DNA of 64,000 bases from Thalassotalea crassostreae (GCF_001831495.1 NZ_CP017689.1:1674001-1738000); one strand, 5' to 3'; counted from the first letter of the stretch, positions 19,202 through 28,790 are shown. Notes: generated from the letters alone by a model not told the origin. Numbers and translations: made by a program.

Positions 19202-19206
19202 TTCAG

Positions 19207-20238
19207 ATGTCATCATTAATGATAGATGTGCAAGGCACATCGTTAAATGAAGAAGATAAAGAGTTAATTCGTCATCCTAATGTTGCTGGGCTAATTCTAT
19301 TCACCCGTAACTTTGAGTCTGTTGAACAGTTGACTGAGCTCAATATACAAATCAAATCTCATAACCCGAATATTTTAATCGCCGTAGACCATGAAGGTGG
19401 TCGGGTGCAGCGTTTTCGCGATGGATTTAGTAAAATACCAGCGATGGGGAGTATCTATAAATACGCCGCGCAGCATTTCAATACAGCGGAAGAAACCTTA
19501 GCTTTAGCAAAGAAAATTTCTTTGCATATGGGCTATTTAATGGCTGCCGAAGTTAGAGCTGTTGGTATTGATATTAGTTTTGCCCCTGTACTAGATGTTG
19601 ATAATATTAGCGATGTTATCCTTGATAGAGGGTTTCATCGTCAACCTGAGATCGTTACGGATTTAGCGTTGTCGTTTATTGAAGGGATGAACAAAGCGGG
19701 AATGAAGGCAACGGGAAAACACTTTCCGGGGCATGGTAGCGTTAAAGAAGATTCTCATATTGCGATGCCAAATGATACCCGTAAGAAGGCTGATATTTTT
19801 GCCAATGATATGCAGGTTTTTAAAGATATCATTACCAGCGGAAAGTTAGACGCGATAATGCCTGCACATGTGATCTACCCAGATGTAGATGCATTACCTG
19901 TCGGTTTTTCTAAGTATTGGTTACAACAAGTATTGCGCCAAGAGCTTGGTTTTGAAGGTGTTATTTTTAGCGATGACTTGTCTATGCAAGGGGCGACCAG
20001 TGCCGGTAGTTACGCCGAGCGTTGTGAGGCTGCAGACAAAGCTGGTTGTGATATGTTGTTGGTTTGTAATGATAGAGTTGGACAAATACAAGCGATCGAA
20101 CAGGCTAAGCTGACTTCATGCGAACAAAGTAATAAGCGTGTACAGTCGATGCTAAGTAAAAATGCCAATGAGTTATCAATGGTGAAGTTACAACAACAGC
20201 CGTTATGGCAAAATTGTCAGCGTTTTCTCAATAGCTAA
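19207..20238 (+). CDS. nagZ: Beta-N-acetylhexosaminidase NagZ
   Basis: A cytoplasmic glycoside hydrolase family 3 enzyme that removes N-acetylglucosamine from recycled muropeptides. Its 343 residues match the E. coli enzyme. Family motifs are AVDHEGGRVQRF near residue 60, KHFPGHGSVKEDSH near 174 (with the His/Asp dyad of NagZ) and IFSDDLSMQGA near 254 (nucleophile aspartate). The start lies five bases after the stop of the psrA-like gene, and its own Shine-Dalgarno is poor, so translation is probably coupled. There is no signal peptide. Confidence 0.97.
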   Translation: MSSLMIDVQGTSLNEEDKELIRHPNVAGLILFTRNFESVEQLTELNIQIKSHNPNILIAVDHEGGRVQRFRDGFSKIPAMGSIYKYAAQHFNTAEETLALAKKISLHMGYLMAAEVRAVGIDISFAPVLDVDNISDVILDRGFHRQPEIVTDLALSFIEGMNKAGMKATGKHFPGHGSVKEDSHIAMPNDTRKKADIFANDMQVFKDIITSGKLDAIMPAHVIYPDVDALPVGFSKYWLQQVLRQELGFEGVIFSDDLSMQGATSAGSYAERCEAADKAGCDMLLVCNDRVGQIQAIEQAKLTSCEQSNKRVQSMLSKNANELSMVKLQQQPLWQNCQRFLNS

Positions 20239-20287
20239 TAGTAGTTTCTAATAAAAGCATTTAATAATTATAAATTAAGGACATACC

Positions 20288-21658
20288 TTGAAAAAGCATC
20301 AGTTTATTTATTTGGCTCCAATTGTAGCCTTTATTTTTTACCTACTGATGCTTGCTTTGGGACTACCTGATAAAGCAGCAATCACTGCCGGTATTACCGT
20401 GCTGACTGTTTTATTATGGATAACAGAAGCAATTCCTATTCCTGCAACCTCAATTATACCTTTTGCGCTTTTACCATTATTTGGCATTGTTGATCATAAA
20501 ACGGTAGCTTTATCGTTAGGCTCGCACGTTATCCTGTTGCTGATGGGCGCATTTATGCTGTCTAAGGCACTGGAAAAAAGTGGTGCTCACGAACGACTTG
20601 CGGTTTATATGGTACGAATTGTAGGCGCTCACAGCGCTAAACGACTGGTATTTGGGTTTATGCTAACAGCCGCTATCTTGAGTATGTGGATTTCTAATAC
20701 TGCTACAGTTTTAATTATGCTACCAATTGCACTGGCAATACTGCAACACATTGATAATCAAAAACTTAAAGTAGCACTCATCCTAGGTATCGCTTACTCG
20801 TCGAGTGTCGGCGGTATTGGCACATTAATTGGCACGCCACCCAATGTAATCTTTGCAGGTATTTATGAAGAGTATACTGGCGTAGAGTTTGGTTTCTTAC
20901 AATGGATGAAAATAGGCGTTCCTGTGGTGATGATTGCTATTCCTATAATGGCGTTATGGCTAACACGTAATATCCATTTAAACGACAAAATCGTCTTGCC
21001 TGAACATGGCCGTTGGCGTAAAGAGGAATCACGCACATTGTTGGTATTTGGATTAACGGCATTGGCGTGGATATTTAGAAAAGAACCATTTGGCGGTTGG
21101 AGCGGTTTTTTTGATATCAATATCGCAGGGGACAGCACCGTAGCTCTATCGGCCGTTGTATTAATGTTTATGATCCCAAATGGTAAAGGCTCAAGGTTAC
21201 TTGATTGGGATACGGCAAAAACAATCCCTTGGGGCATGTTATTGTTATTTGCTGGCGGTATTGCTTTAGCTAAGGGCTTTGTTGCCTCTGGCTTGAGCGA
21301 TATGCTTGGTAATTGGTTAAGCGATTTAGCCAATATGCCATTACTGCTAACACTATTGATTATCTGTTTAGTGGTCACTTATCTTACGGAAATTACCAGT
21401 AATACCGCGACAGCGACACTGCTTATGCCTATTTTGGCTGTTGCAGCCGTAGCATCAGGGTTTGACGCCAAAATGTTTATGGTGCCAGCTGCGATGTGTG
21501 CCAGCTGTGCATTTATGCTACCAGTAGCTACTGCGCCAAATGCAATTGCTTTTGGCACAGGTGAAATAGAAATAAAAGATATGGTTAAACAAGGCGCGAT
21601 ATTAAGTGTCTTGGTCTCTTCAATTGTTGCCATCGTTTGTTACGCTTTACTTACCTAA
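20288..21658 (+). CDS. DASS/SLC13-family sodium-coupled anion symporter
   Basis: A 456-residue inner-membrane carrier with about 11-12 hydrophobic segments. Two SNT-type motifs typical of the divalent anion:sodium symporter family are present: SNTATVLIMLPIA near residue 138 and TEITSNTATATLLMP near 363. The loop GTLIGTPPNVIFAG lies near 178. Family substrates are dicarboxylates, citrate, phosphate or sulfate; which one applies here cannot be told. The start is TTG, supported by AAGGA seven bases upstream. It is 49 bases after nagZ with no terminator between, so it may share that transcript. Confidence 0.93.
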   Translation: MKKHQFIYLAPIVAFIFYLLMLALGLPDKAAITAGITVLTVLLWITEAIPIPATSIIPFALLPLFGIVDHKTVALSLGSHVILLLMGAFMLSKALEKSGAHERLAVYMVRIVGAHSAKRLVFGFMLTAAILSMWISNTATVLIMLPIALAILQHIDNQKLKVALILGIAYSSSVGGIGTLIGTPPNVIFAGIYEEYTGVEFGFLQWMKIGVPVVMIAIPIMALWLTRNIHLNDKIVLPEHGRWRKEESRTLLVFGLTALAWIFRKEPFGGWSGFFDINIAGDSTVALSAVVLMFMIPNGKGSRLLDWDTAKTIPWGMLLLFAGGIALAKGFVASGLSDMLGNWLSDLANMPLLLTLLIICLVVTYLTEITSNTATATLLMPILAVAAVASGFDAKMFMVPAAMCASCAFMLPVATAPNAIAFGTGEIEIKDMVKQGAILSVLVSSIVAIVCYALLT

Positions 21659-21696
21659 ATAGCGTTAATTTTATTCCTCTAATCAATGATACTTAT

Positions 21697-21729
21697 ATAA
21701 TTTCAATTGCTTATGGTAGTTGAAATTAT
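21697..21729. repeat. 10-bp inverted repeat after the symporter gene
   Basis: ATAATTTCAA (21697-21706) and TTGAAATTAT (21720-21729) are perfect reverse complements with a 13-base loop. It could be a weak A/T-rich terminator, but there is no T-run after it, so it is listed as a repeat. Confidence 0.6.
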
Positions 21730-21772
21730 TCTGCGTTATAAATATGTGCCTCACTTTTAAGGAACTTAATAA

Positions 21773-21922
21773 GTGAACAAAAAAGGAATGTGTTTCAATA
21801 ATTTACTTAAGGAATTTAGCGAACGCATTGAATTAGCGAGAGAGTACTTGAAAAAAATATTCTTAAAAATCAGCGCTGGTGAATTATCTACGAGAGTATT
21901 AGACAACAAAAGCGCTATCTAA
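21773..21922 (+). CDS. Possible small protein, 49 residues
   Basis: A GTG-started frame of 49 codons with AAGGA nine bases upstream. The product is charged and mostly helical-looking (EFSERIELAREYLKKIF in the middle), with no signal peptide or membrane segment. I do not recognise it. It lies between convergent genes, downstream of a 10-bp inverted repeat. It may be a real small protein gene or chance; the ribosome-binding site and a composition unlike random A/T-rich translation favour the former slightly. Confidence 0.35.
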   Translation: MNKKGMCFNNLLKEFSERIELAREYLKKIFLKISAGELSTRVLDNKSAI

Positions 21923-21998
21923 TTATTTAGCCTAGCGTAAATACCTAAAGTTAAAAAAACATCAAATATGATGGTGTTTTAGTTTTGATTATATTGGA

Positions 21999-22427
21999 TT
22001 AAGAAATCCAGTCATTTTCCTTTGCTTTACAGCTTAACCACACTAACCCAATTGCAATAATAATAACCATTATTGGCATTATCGTACCGCCGGGGCCAAA
22101 GACTTCCCATGAATTTGCAAGAAAATAAGCATGAAACATTTGCACGATAATTGCAGCAAGTGAAGCCATCAATACCGGTTTTGCTAAGGCATTTTTTAGT
22201 ACCAATAATAACGATCCTAAAGCACCACCACAAACAGCAATAGCAAAGGCAACGACTGCCCAAAAGGGTGTGGCCGCGTAGATGTCTTGTTGCGCTTGTG
22301 GCAGACTTGCCATGGCATCTGCATTCATTGTTGGGCCAAAGAAAAAGGCTGCAACGCCGAGTAGGTTCCATATAAGAGCAAATACTGCGACAAAAACGAA
22401 CCATTTAGGTGCTATAGAGTTATTCAT
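21999..22427 (-). CDS. Small four-helix membrane protein of unknown function
   Basis: About 142 residues with four hydrophobic segments (roughly residues 10-30, 52-75, 82-102 and 112-132 from the chosen start), so it is very probably an integral inner-membrane protein. The ATG at 22427 is chosen over a GTG 18 bases further up because AGGAG lies about eight bases before it and falls inside the longer version. It is downstream of dsbB on the same strand with an 80-base gap. No conserved motif is recognised. A link to disulfide formation is only suggested by position. Confidence 0.75.
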   Translation of the reverse strand: MNNSIAPKWFVFVAVFALIWNLLGVAAFFFGPTMNADAMASLPQAQQDIYAATPFWAVVAFAIAVCGGALGSLLLVLKNALAKPVLMASLAAIIVQMFHAYFLANSWEVFGPGGTIMPIMVIIIAIGLVWLSCKAKENDWIS

Positions 22428-22507
22428 AATATTCTCCTGTAGCACCTAGATAGGTTTTGTTGTTATTTATTAACTTCGTCTTTATTAACTTACTAGTTGT
22501 TAATGTA

Positions 22508-23041
22508 TTAGGTGCTTTTATTGTTATTAACTATTCCTACTATACGAGCGATAAAGAAAATAGCAAATAACAAAACATAAACACCATAATTAACAATCAT
22601 CCATTGTGGCATTGAGTAGCCTAATAATGACCAATTAATTTTGCCGCAATCGCCGGTAGCTTCAAATACGGCTGGAAACCATTCGTGGATGGGCATCCAA
22701 CTTGGGAAGTTCGGAAAAATATCACAAGTATAAAATAAAGATCCTGCATTTGCTTGGATTTCGACGTGCTCAAGGGCGAGCTGTAATCCCCAGATAGCGC
22801 TTATTGCCCATACAGTGAAAGCAACCAGACGTATCGGCATATACTTGTTACCGATGGCGCCAATAACGCCTGCGATGATTATACCTAATATGGCCACTCG
22901 TTGGTAAATGCACATTATGCAAGGCTCTAGACCCATTCCATATTGAAAGTACAAAGCGATCAACTCTAAGCCTAGCGCTGATGCTGCTAGTAACCACCAA
23001 GATAATGGGGTTAGGGCAAAATCATTTAATTTTTTTAACAT
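22508..23041 (-). CDS. dsbB: Disulfide bond formation protein DsbB
   Basis: An inner-membrane quinone reductase that reoxidises DsbA. Four membrane helices are visible. With the ATG at 23041 the first cysteine pair (CIMC) falls at residues 41 and 44, exactly as in E. coli, and the second periplasmic pair is Cys106 and Cys132. This, together with GGAAG seven bases upstream, favours this start. The alternative ATG twelve bases further up directly abuts a terminator T-run. It lies 60 bases after nhaB, separated by that hairpin, and is followed by a small membrane protein gene. Confidence 0.95.
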   Translation of the reverse strand: MLKKLNDFALTPLSWWLLAASALGLELIALYFQYGMGLEPCIMCIYQRVAILGIIIAGVIGAIGNKYMPIRLVAFTVWAISAIWGLQLALEHVEIQANAGSLFYTCDIFPNFPSWMPIHEWFPAVFEATGDCGKINWSLLGYSMPQWMIVNYGVYVLLFAIFFIARIVGIVNNNKST

Positions 23042-23053
23042 TTTCACTTCCAT

Positions 23054-23076
23054 AAAAAAGCGCTCAAATGAGCGCT
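23054..23076 (-). terminator. Terminator between nhaB and dsbB
   Basis: On the minus strand AGCGCTCA pairs with TGAGCGCT across a 2-base spacer and is followed by six T. It sits right against the dsbB translation start region, so dsbB would depend on read-through or on a promoter inside nhaB. Confidence 0.75.
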
Positions 23077-23101
23077 AGTTATTCGATTTTCATCAATCCG
23101 A

Positions 23102-24688
23102 CTAATGACTGCTAGAGCCGCCGCCATCAGAAATGGCATGATGGTGAATTAAACCCATGTCATAAAACATGTCGGTATACTCAACTAACATACCTGAATA
23201 AATCGTAATTAAGCCAACTAAGGTTAATACTACTGTGTAAGGTATAGCCATGTAAACCATACGACCGTACGATAAACGAATTAACGGAGCAATAGCTGAA
23301 GTTAATAAGAATAGGAACGCAGCCTGACCATTAGGAGTTGCTACAGAAGGTAAATTTGTACCTGTGTTAATTGCTACGGCAAGCATATCAAATTGATCAC
23401 GAGTGATTTGACCTTCAAGTAATGCTTTTTTCACTTCAGTGATATAAACAGTACCAACGAATACGTTATCGCTTACCATCGACAATACGCCATTTGCTAG
23501 GTAGAACATCACTAATTGCATATTTCCTTCAAAAGTTAATACCCAACTGATCACCGGTGTGAATAATTGTTGGTCGACGATAACCGCAACGACCGCAAAA
23601 AATACTGCTAGTAATGCTGTAAATGGCAGTGCTTCTTCAAACGCGTGTCCGATTTGATGTTCTTCGATAACACCAGTGAATGATGTTGCAAGAATAATAA
23701 CGGTTAAACCAATTAGCCCTACAGCAGCTAAATGCATCGCTAAACCAACAATTAACCATATTGCAATTGCACCTTGTGCAACTAACTTAGCTTTGTCAGC
23801 CATGGTTCTATTTTTGGTTTCTTCAGCATCAAAATCGACAAGTATCTTACGAACATTATCTGGCAATGCAACGCCATAAGAGAACACCTTGAATTTTTCA
23901 ACTAAGAAACAGGTTAACAGGCCACAAAATATCACCGGTATCGTTACTGGTGACATACGGATTGCAAATTCTGCAAATTCCCAACCGGCTTGTTGACCAA
24001 TAATAAGGTTTTGTGGTTCGCCGACGATGGTCATTACACCGCCAAGTGCAGTACCTACACCTGCATGCATTAATAAGTTTCTCAGGTACGCGCGAAAATC
24101 TTGTAGATCTTCACGAGAATAATCAGGCAGTTCATGATCTGATGTGTGATCATGGCTGCCATGACTCGGGGCACCAGAAGCGACTTTGTGATAGACAGAA
24201 TAAAAACCAACGGCAACACTTATGATTACGGCGATTACAGTTAACGCGTCTAGGAATGCCGATAAGAATGCGCTTGAAAAACAGAAAAGCAACGACACGA
24301 CAATTTTCGACTGTACTTTTGTAATGATTTTGGTAAACAAGAATAAAAGTAAGTTTTTCATGAAATAAATACCGGCAACCATAAAGATAAGCAGTAATAG
24401 CACTTCATAGTTAACAGTTAATTCATGCAAAACAGTTTTAGATGACGTCATGCCAATGGCGACAGCTTGTATCGCCAATAAACCGCCGGGTTGTAATGGG
24501 TAACATTTTAACGCCATAGCCAAGGTGAAAATGAATTCTAGTACCAGAGCCCAGCCCGCTATATATGGAGAAATAAGGAAAAACAGGATTGGATTTAAGA
24601 TTAAAAAACCAATGATTGTTAACTTATACCATTTAGGTGCTTGACCTAAAAAGTTACGATAAGTTGCGTCTAAAAATGACTGTTGCAT
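23102..24688 (-). CDS. nhaB: Na+/H+ antiporter NhaB
   Basis: A 528-residue inner-membrane sodium/proton antiporter, the usual NhaB length, with about 12 hydrophobic segments. Recognisable stretches include [13 protein letters not shown] near residue 138, [16 protein letters not shown] near 222 and [12 protein letters not shown] near 403. A histidine-rich cytoplasmic loop lies near 170-187. It exports Na+ and helps pH and salt balance, apt for a marine cell. It is divergent from fadR, an arrangement also found in E. coli. AGGGT precedes the ATG. Confidence 0.97.
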   Translation of the reverse strand: MQQSFLDATYRNFLGQAPKWYKLTIIGFLILNPILFFLISPYIAGWALVLEFIFTLAMALKCYPLQPGGLLAIQAVAIGMTSSKTVLHELTVNYEVLLLLIFMVAGIYFMKNLLLFLFTKIITKVQSKIVVSLLFCFSSAFLSAFLDALTVIAVIISVAVGFYSVYHKVASGAPSHGSHDHTSDHELPDYSREDLQDFRAYLRNLLMHAGVGTALGGVMTIVGEPQNLIIGQQAGWEFAEFAIRMSPVTIPVIFCGLLTCFLVEKFKVFSYGVALPDNVRKILVDFDAEETKNRTMADKAKLVAQGAIAIWLIVGLAMHLAAVGLIGLTVIILATSFTGVIEEHQIGHAFEEALPFTALLAVFFAVVAVIVDQQLFTPVISWVLTFEGNMQLVMFYLANGVLSMVSDNVFVGTVYITEVKKALLEGQITRDQFDMLAVAINTGTNLPSVATPNGQAAFLFLLTSAIAPLIRLSYGRMVYMAIPYTVVLTLVGLITIYSGMLVEYTDMFYDMGLIHHHAISDGGGSSSH

Positions 24689-24837
24689 TGTGTGACCCTG
24701 AGAGTAAGTTGATTGAAACTTTTCTATGTGTAATATTTTGCGGCGTATTTTATGCTTTATACAACGTTCGGTAAATAGCTAATTACGATAAAAAACGCCT
24801 AATTACGACTAATTGATTACAACTGCTCGATAATTAC

Positions 24838-24866
24838 TTGACATACTCTGGTACAATCAGTTTATA
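24838..24866 (+). promoter_or_regulatory. Candidate promoter and possible FadR site before fadR
   Basis: TTGACA at 24838-24843 is followed 17 bases later by TTTATA. The spacer holds TCTGGTACAATCAG, which has the CTGGT half of the FadR consensus but matches the other half poorly. An autoregulatory site is possible, not shown. Confidence 0.3.
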
Positions 24867-24961
24867 TTACTAAAACGAGTAAGTTTCCTCAGTTTTAAGT
24901 AAGCGAAAACAATCAAGAAAAATTTTACTTAATTCAGACACTTCCAACATTGGAATAATTA

Positions 24962-25672
24962 ATGGTAATTAAAGCACAGAGTCCGGCAGGTTTTGCCGAA
25001 CAATACATTGTAGAGTCGATTTGGAATGGTGGATTTCCTCCAGGTTCGATTTTACCCGCAGAACGAGAGTTATCGGAACTCATTGGTGTTACACGAACTA
25101 CGTTACGCGAAGTTTTACAACGTCTAGCGCGAGATGGATGGTTAACTATCCAGCATGGAAAGCCAACTAAAGTTAATGATTTTTGGGAAACTTGTGGATT
25201 AAGTATCTTAGGTAAGTTAGCTGAATTGGATCAATCCGGTATTCCTGATTTAGTAGATAATTTACTTTCCGCTCGTACTAATATTAGTGCTATTTATGTC
25301 CGTGCAGCTGTGAAAGCAAACCCAGAAAAAGTAGTTGAACTTCTGAAAAAGTGTTTGGATGCAAGTGAAGATGGCGAAGAGTTTGCGGAAAATGATTATC
25401 AGTTACATCACGATTTAGCATTAGCGTCGAATAACCCTATATATGTATTGGTTTTAAATGGTTTTAAAAATTTATACTCACGTTTAGGCGGTTTGTATTT
25501 TGCTAATGAAGAAGCGAGAGCGCTAACATTAGAGTTTTATAAGTCATTAATCGAACTTGCATCTAATAATCAATTTAATGAATCGGTTGTTGCGGTGCGT
25601 AATTACGGTGTTGAGTCAGCAAAAGTATGGAACGAGCTAAAAGGTGATGTTTTAAGCGAGCTCGCCAATTAA
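24962..25672 (+). CDS. fadR: Fatty-acid-responsive GntR-family regulator FadR
   Basis: A cytoplasmic regulator that senses long-chain acyl-CoA, represses beta-oxidation genes and activates unsaturated fatty acid synthesis. Its 236 residues match E. coli FadR (239). The N-terminal winged helix has [21 protein letters not shown] and [15 protein letters not shown]; the helical C-terminal acyl-CoA domain follows from about residue 80. The divergent nhaB supports orthology. A hairpin terminator follows. Together with the PsrA-like gene 6 kb away, the cell seems to hold two fatty-acid sensors. Confidence 0.96.
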   Translation: MVIKAQSPAGFAEQYIVESIWNGGFPPGSILPAERELSELIGVTRTTLREVLQRLARDGWLTIQHGKPTKVNDFWETCGLSILGKLAELDQSGIPDLVDNLLSARTNISAIYVRAAVKANPEKVVELLKKCLDASEDGEEFAENDYQLHHDLALASNNPIYVLVLNGFKNLYSRLGGLYFANEEARALTLEFYKSLIELASNNQFNESVVAVRNYGVESAKVWNELKGDVLSELAN

Positions 25673-25700
25673 TATAAACCGAATATATAATTAATTAGTG

Positions 25701-25726
25701 AATAAGGAGCCATTAGGCTCCTTATT
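25701..25726 (+). terminator. Terminator after fadR
   Basis: An 11-bp perfect stem AATAAGGAGCC / GGCTCCTTATT with loop ATTA and a short T-run, 29 bases after the stop codon. Confidence 0.85.
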
Positions 25727-25910
25727 TTATGGCTCAAAGAAAGACGTTAATTAATAGCAGCATAAGCCTAATCGAAAAAATTATTGCAACTAATCGAAAA
25801 AACCTGATAAACATTACGATAAATTTATTGTTCTTAATGTTGAAATAAACGTAAAATGCCCAATCTAGATATATAACGGTATGTCTGCCTATCGAATAAT
25901 CGAGGAATCT

Positions 25911-26243
25911 ATGGAAACAATTGACAAAATCAAGCAACAAATTTCTGAAAACCCAATCCTTCTCTTCATGAAAGGTTCTCCAAAATTACCAAGCTGTGGT
26001 TTTTCATCACAAGCGTCTCAGGCATTAATGGCATGTGGCGAAAAGTTTGCTTATGTTGATATTTTATTAAACCCGGAAATTAGAGCCGAATTACCAAAGT
26101 ATGCTAATTGGCCAACGTTCCCTCAACTATGGGTTGAAGGCGAGCTAATTGGTGGTTGTGACATCATAATGGAAATGTACCAACAAGGTGAATTGCAACC
26201 TCTTATAAAAGAAACGGCAGATAAATTTAAAGACGCTGAATAA
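25911..26243 (+). CDS. grxD: Monothiol glutaredoxin 4 (Grx4/GrxD)
   Basis: A 110-residue CGFS-type glutaredoxin that carries or delivers [2Fe-2S] clusters, usually with BolA partners. The CGFS site is at residues 29-32 within KLPSCGFSSQ. The TFPQLW segment near 65 and GGCDI near 80 shape the glutathione pocket. The ATG at 25911 has GAGGA four bases upstream and gives the standard length. An in-frame ATG 30 bases earlier (25881) would add a ten-residue tail not seen in the family. It is followed by a peroxiredoxin gene 82 bases downstream. Confidence 0.97.
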   Translation: METIDKIKQQISENPILLFMKGSPKLPSCGFSSQASQALMACGEKFAYVDILLNPEIRAELPKYANWPTFPQLWVEGELIGGCDIIMEMYQQGELQPLIKETADKFKDAE

Positions 26244-26325
26244 GTAAACGCTTTAACAAAAAATTAATGTTAGGTAATGGCAAAGCCATTACTCCAATAA
26301 ATACAAAACCATAACGGAGAAAAAT

Positions 26326-26931
26326 ATGAGTGTATTAGTAGGTCGTCCAGCACCAGACTTCACAGCAGCAGCAGTATTAGGTACTGGTGAAATTGTTGAT
26401 AACTTCAACTTAACTGAAACAATTAAAGGTAAAAAAGCGGTAGTATTTTTCTACCCACTAGATTTTACTTTCGTATGTCCTTCAGAGTTAATAGCTTTCG
26501 ATCACCGTATTGAAGAATTCAAAAGCCGCGGCGTTGAAGTAATTGGTGTATCAATTGATTCTCAATTCTCACACAATGCATGGCGTAACACTCCAGTAAA
26601 CGAAGGTGGTATTGGTCCAGTTAAATACACTTTAGTTGCTGATGTTAAACATGAAATCTGTCAAGCATACGATGTTGAGCATCCAGGTGCTGGCGTTGCA
26701 TTTCGTGGTTCATTCTTAATTGATGAAGAAGGCAACGTACGTCACCAAGTAGTAAATGATCTTCCTCTAGGTCGTAACGTTGACGAAATGTTACGTATGA
26801 TCGACGCATTACAATTCCACCAAGATCACGGCGAAGTTTGTCCAGCTGGTTGGAACAAAGGTGATGCAGGTATGACTGCTAGCCCAGATGGTGTTGCATC
26901 TTACCTTAACGACAACGCTGACAAGTTATAA
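26326..26931 (+). CDS. Typical 2-Cys peroxiredoxin
   Basis: A 201-residue thiol peroxidase of the AhpC/Prx1 class that reduces hydrogen peroxide and organic peroxides. The peroxidatic cysteine is Cys51 in PLDFTFVCPSEL, and the resolving cysteine is Cys172 in GEVCPAGW. GGIG near residue 94 is the motif often linked to sensitivity to over-oxidation. No reductase partner (AhpF) is adjacent, so thioredoxin is the likely donor. GGAG precedes the ATG. The codon choice (many TTA/GTA/GCA with little variation) suggests high expression. A strong terminator follows. Confidence 0.95.
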   Translation: MSVLVGRPAPDFTAAAVLGTGEIVDNFNLTETIKGKKAVVFFYPLDFTFVCPSELIAFDHRIEEFKSRGVEVIGVSIDSQFSHNAWRNTPVNEGGIGPVKYTLVADVKHEICQAYDVEHPGAGVAFRGSFLIDEEGNVRHQVVNDLPLGRNVDEMLRMIDALQFHQDHGEVCPAGWNKGDAGMTASPDGVASYLNDNADKL

Positions 26932-26990
26932 TACTCGTTAACGTTGATTGGACTCGCCATCATTTACCGGTGAGTCACTTATAATTGAAG

Positions 26991-27020
26991 CGCTCGATAC
27001 TTGTATCGAGCGTTTTTTTT
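26991..27020 (+). terminator. Strong terminator after the peroxiredoxin gene
   Basis: A 10-bp stem CGCTCGATAC / GTATCGAGCG with a 2-base spacer is followed by eight T, 59 bases after the stop. Confidence 0.92.
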
Positions 27021-27295
27021 ATGCCTCAATGTGAAATAGGGTGATGATGCTATAGGTATAGGTATCGCTAAGTAAATGCTCATAGTTCAAACAGAAATTC
27101 ATTAACAATTGTTTAACATTATTTGTGGCTTTAGATTGAAATTTTGCCATAGTTTTATATAATCAACTTTCATTATATTTAATCGATATAATGAGGGAAT
27201 GGGATGTTTTTATGAGTTTGAAAGTTTTGTAAACTACTTAATCAAGCAAACTCTGACACTGGATAAAAAACTAATTAGCTCGACGGAATGAAGCA
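27021..27295. other. Intergenic region upstream of a small membrane protein gene
   Basis: 275 bases after the terminator, A/T-rich. They contain the good promoter candidate at 27136-27163, then about 130 bases of probable untranslated leader with no strong hairpin that I can see. Confidence 0.5.
27136..27163 (+). promoter_or_regulatory. Promoter with near-consensus boxes
   Basis: TTGAAA (27136-27141), a 16-base spacer and a perfect TATAAT (27158-27163). The next gene starts 133 bases downstream, giving a leader of about 125 bases. Confidence 0.6.
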
Positions 27296-27694
27296 ATGTA
27301 CCTAAGTAAATCTTTATATGAGAAAACGCCGTTTTTGTATGTAGCACTTGCTGCATATGTCTTTTATACTCAAAACTCATTCATCGCGATATTTGCATCT
27401 TCCATACTCTATCTAGCTGCCGCCGTAATTTGGATAAAACGTTCTGATCATCGCCGTAAAAATAGAATTTTACAGACATTAAATCATTTCAAGATACCGC
27501 AGCTAATCTACGAGTTTTACCCGTTTTTGTTCTTAGCAATTTTTGCCGCAATAATTAAATACAGCCAGCAAGCCTGGGTGTTAGCAGTAGGATTACTGCT
27601 TGCTTTAATCGCAATAAAAAACCTGATAATGCGACACCAAGCAAGAATTAACCCGGTAAAGCTAGGAAAAAATTTCACCCATAAATCTGACTGA
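27296..27694 (+). CDS. Small membrane protein of unknown function
   Basis: A 132-residue protein with about four hydrophobic stretches (near residues 11-24, 27-46, 75-85 and 91-104) and a basic, histidine-rich C-terminus. It is probably an integral inner-membrane protein. I recognise no motif. The ATG at 27296 has a purine-rich CGGAATGAAG just upstream. It appears to be transcribed alone from a near-consensus promoter and ends at a bidirectional hairpin. It lies between peroxiredoxin and ribonuclease T genes. Confidence 0.75.
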   Translation: MYLSKSLYEKTPFLYVALAAYVFYTQNSFIAIFASSILYLAAAVIWIKRSDHRRKNRILQTLNHFKIPQLIYEFYPFLFLAIFAAIIKYSQQAWVLAVGLLLALIAIKNLIMRHQARINPVKLGKNFTHKSD

Positions 27695-27721
27695 ATTCGA
27701 CTTTTACTTTTAGAATAAAAA

Positions 27722-27758
27722 GCTTGTTGTTTATAAAACAACTAGCCTTTCTTTTTTT
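27722..27758. terminator. Bidirectional terminator between membrane protein and rnt
   Basis: GTTGTTT (27726-27732) and AAACAAC (27736-27742) form the core stem, extended by GC...GC outside a T-T mismatch. A T-rich tail follows on + and TTTTATT on the minus strand. Confidence 0.65.
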
Positions 27759-27786
27759 AAGTTAATAAACTTTTGATTGAAATGAG

Positions 27787-28491
27787 TTATTCGACGCTTT
27801 TCGAGCTTTCTTTATCATTCATAGCAAGATCACTTTCATCGTCATTAGCTGCTAATGGCCAACCACCGAGTTGCTGCCATTTATTGACGATATAGCAAAA
27901 TAGCTCTGCCGTTTTTTCGGTATCGTAAAGCGCTGAATGCGCTTCTTTATTGTTAAAATCTATATTTGCACTCATACAGGCTTTTGCTAATACAGTTTGA
28001 CCAAGAGCAAGCCCAGCAAGGGTGGCTGTATCAAAACTGGCAAATGGATGGAAAGGACTGCGCTTGATATTGCAACGCTCCGTCGCTGCATTAACAAAGC
28101 CTAAATCAAAGGCGGCATTATGGGCTACCATGATAGCTCTTTGGCAACCATAGTGCTTCATTTCTTTGCGTACTCGTTTGAACATTGTTTTTAATGCTTC
28201 ATCTTCTTCGACCGCAGCACGCAATGGGTTATAAGGATCAATTCCAGTAAAATCTAATGCAGATTGTTCTAAATTAGCACCTTCGAACGGCGAGACGTTA
28301 AAGTGAATCGTTTCTTTAATAGATAATAAGCCGGTATCTTCATCCATATGTAAGACACTCGCGGCCATCTCTAATAAAGCATCTGTATTGGCATTAAATC
28401 CTGCTGTTTCAACATCAATGACGACGGGGTAATAGCCGCGAAATCGTTGCGCAAATATAGATTTAGTATTTTCTGTTTTAACGTCGGTCAT
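27787..28491 (-). CDS. rnt: Ribonuclease T
   Basis: A cytoplasmic DEDD-family 3'-5' exoribonuclease that trims the 3' ends of tRNAs and other stable RNAs. The three exonuclease motifs are present: [19 protein letters not shown] near residue 24, [17 protein letters not shown] near 126 and [15 protein letters not shown] near 184, with HxxxxD spacing typical of the DEDDh group. Its 234 residues are slightly longer than E. coli (215), with an acidic tail rich in Asp, Glu and Ser. rnt is often near grxD in gammaproteobacteria, as here with two genes between. Confidence 0.96.
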   Translation of the reverse strand: MTDVKTENTKSIFAQRFRGYYPVVIDVETAGFNANTDALLEMAASVLHMDEDTGLLSIKETIHFNVSPFEGANLEQSALDFTGIDPYNPLRAAVEEDEALKTMFKRVRKEMKHYGCQRAIMVAHNAAFDLGFVNAATERCNIKRSPFHPFASFDTATLAGLALGQTVLAKACMSANIDFNNKEAHSALYDTEKTAELFCYIVNKWQQLGGWPLAANDDESDLAMNDKESSKSVE

Positions 28492-28790
28492 GTTTTAACT
28501 TTACTCAAGAATAGTGGGGCGATTATCGCAGAATTCTCTAACGATACCAAACTGAAATAATGTTTATGGTGGTAAAATTTGTCTGTAATGAAATATTTAC
28601 CTTCTTGTGGTTACTGTTGCGCCAAATGTTAGATTAATTATTTGAGCGATGATTGACTCATCCATGCAGCACTGTAAACTTAGCCGCGATATATAATAAC
28701 AAATCTTTGTTCAGTTACTGATGTTTTACTATGTTTATTAACACAAATATCAATTGAACAAATTTGCTTTTTAATTTTTTAGGAAAATTT

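Larger units (their letters stand above)
21659..21998. other. Intergenic region with inverted repeat and small open frame
   Basis: 340 bases between convergent genes. It contains a 10-bp inverted repeat (21697-21729) and a 49-codon frame with a ribosome-binding site (21773-21922), both listed separately. Nothing else is recognisable. Confidence 0.5.

Noticed and set aside
22027..22404. 125-codon minus-strand frame inside the small membrane protein gene
   Set aside because: Cys-rich, irregular product in another phase of the four-helix membrane protein gene, which has the better start and composition.
24838..24857. TTGACA with TACAAT as a promoter
   Set aside because: The spacer is only 8 bases; a 17-base spaced TTTATA is the only workable partner and is weak.
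25881..25910. Earlier ATG for grxD
   Set aside because: It would add ten residues not typical of Grx4 and lacks a ribosome-binding site, while the ATG at 25911 has GAGGA.
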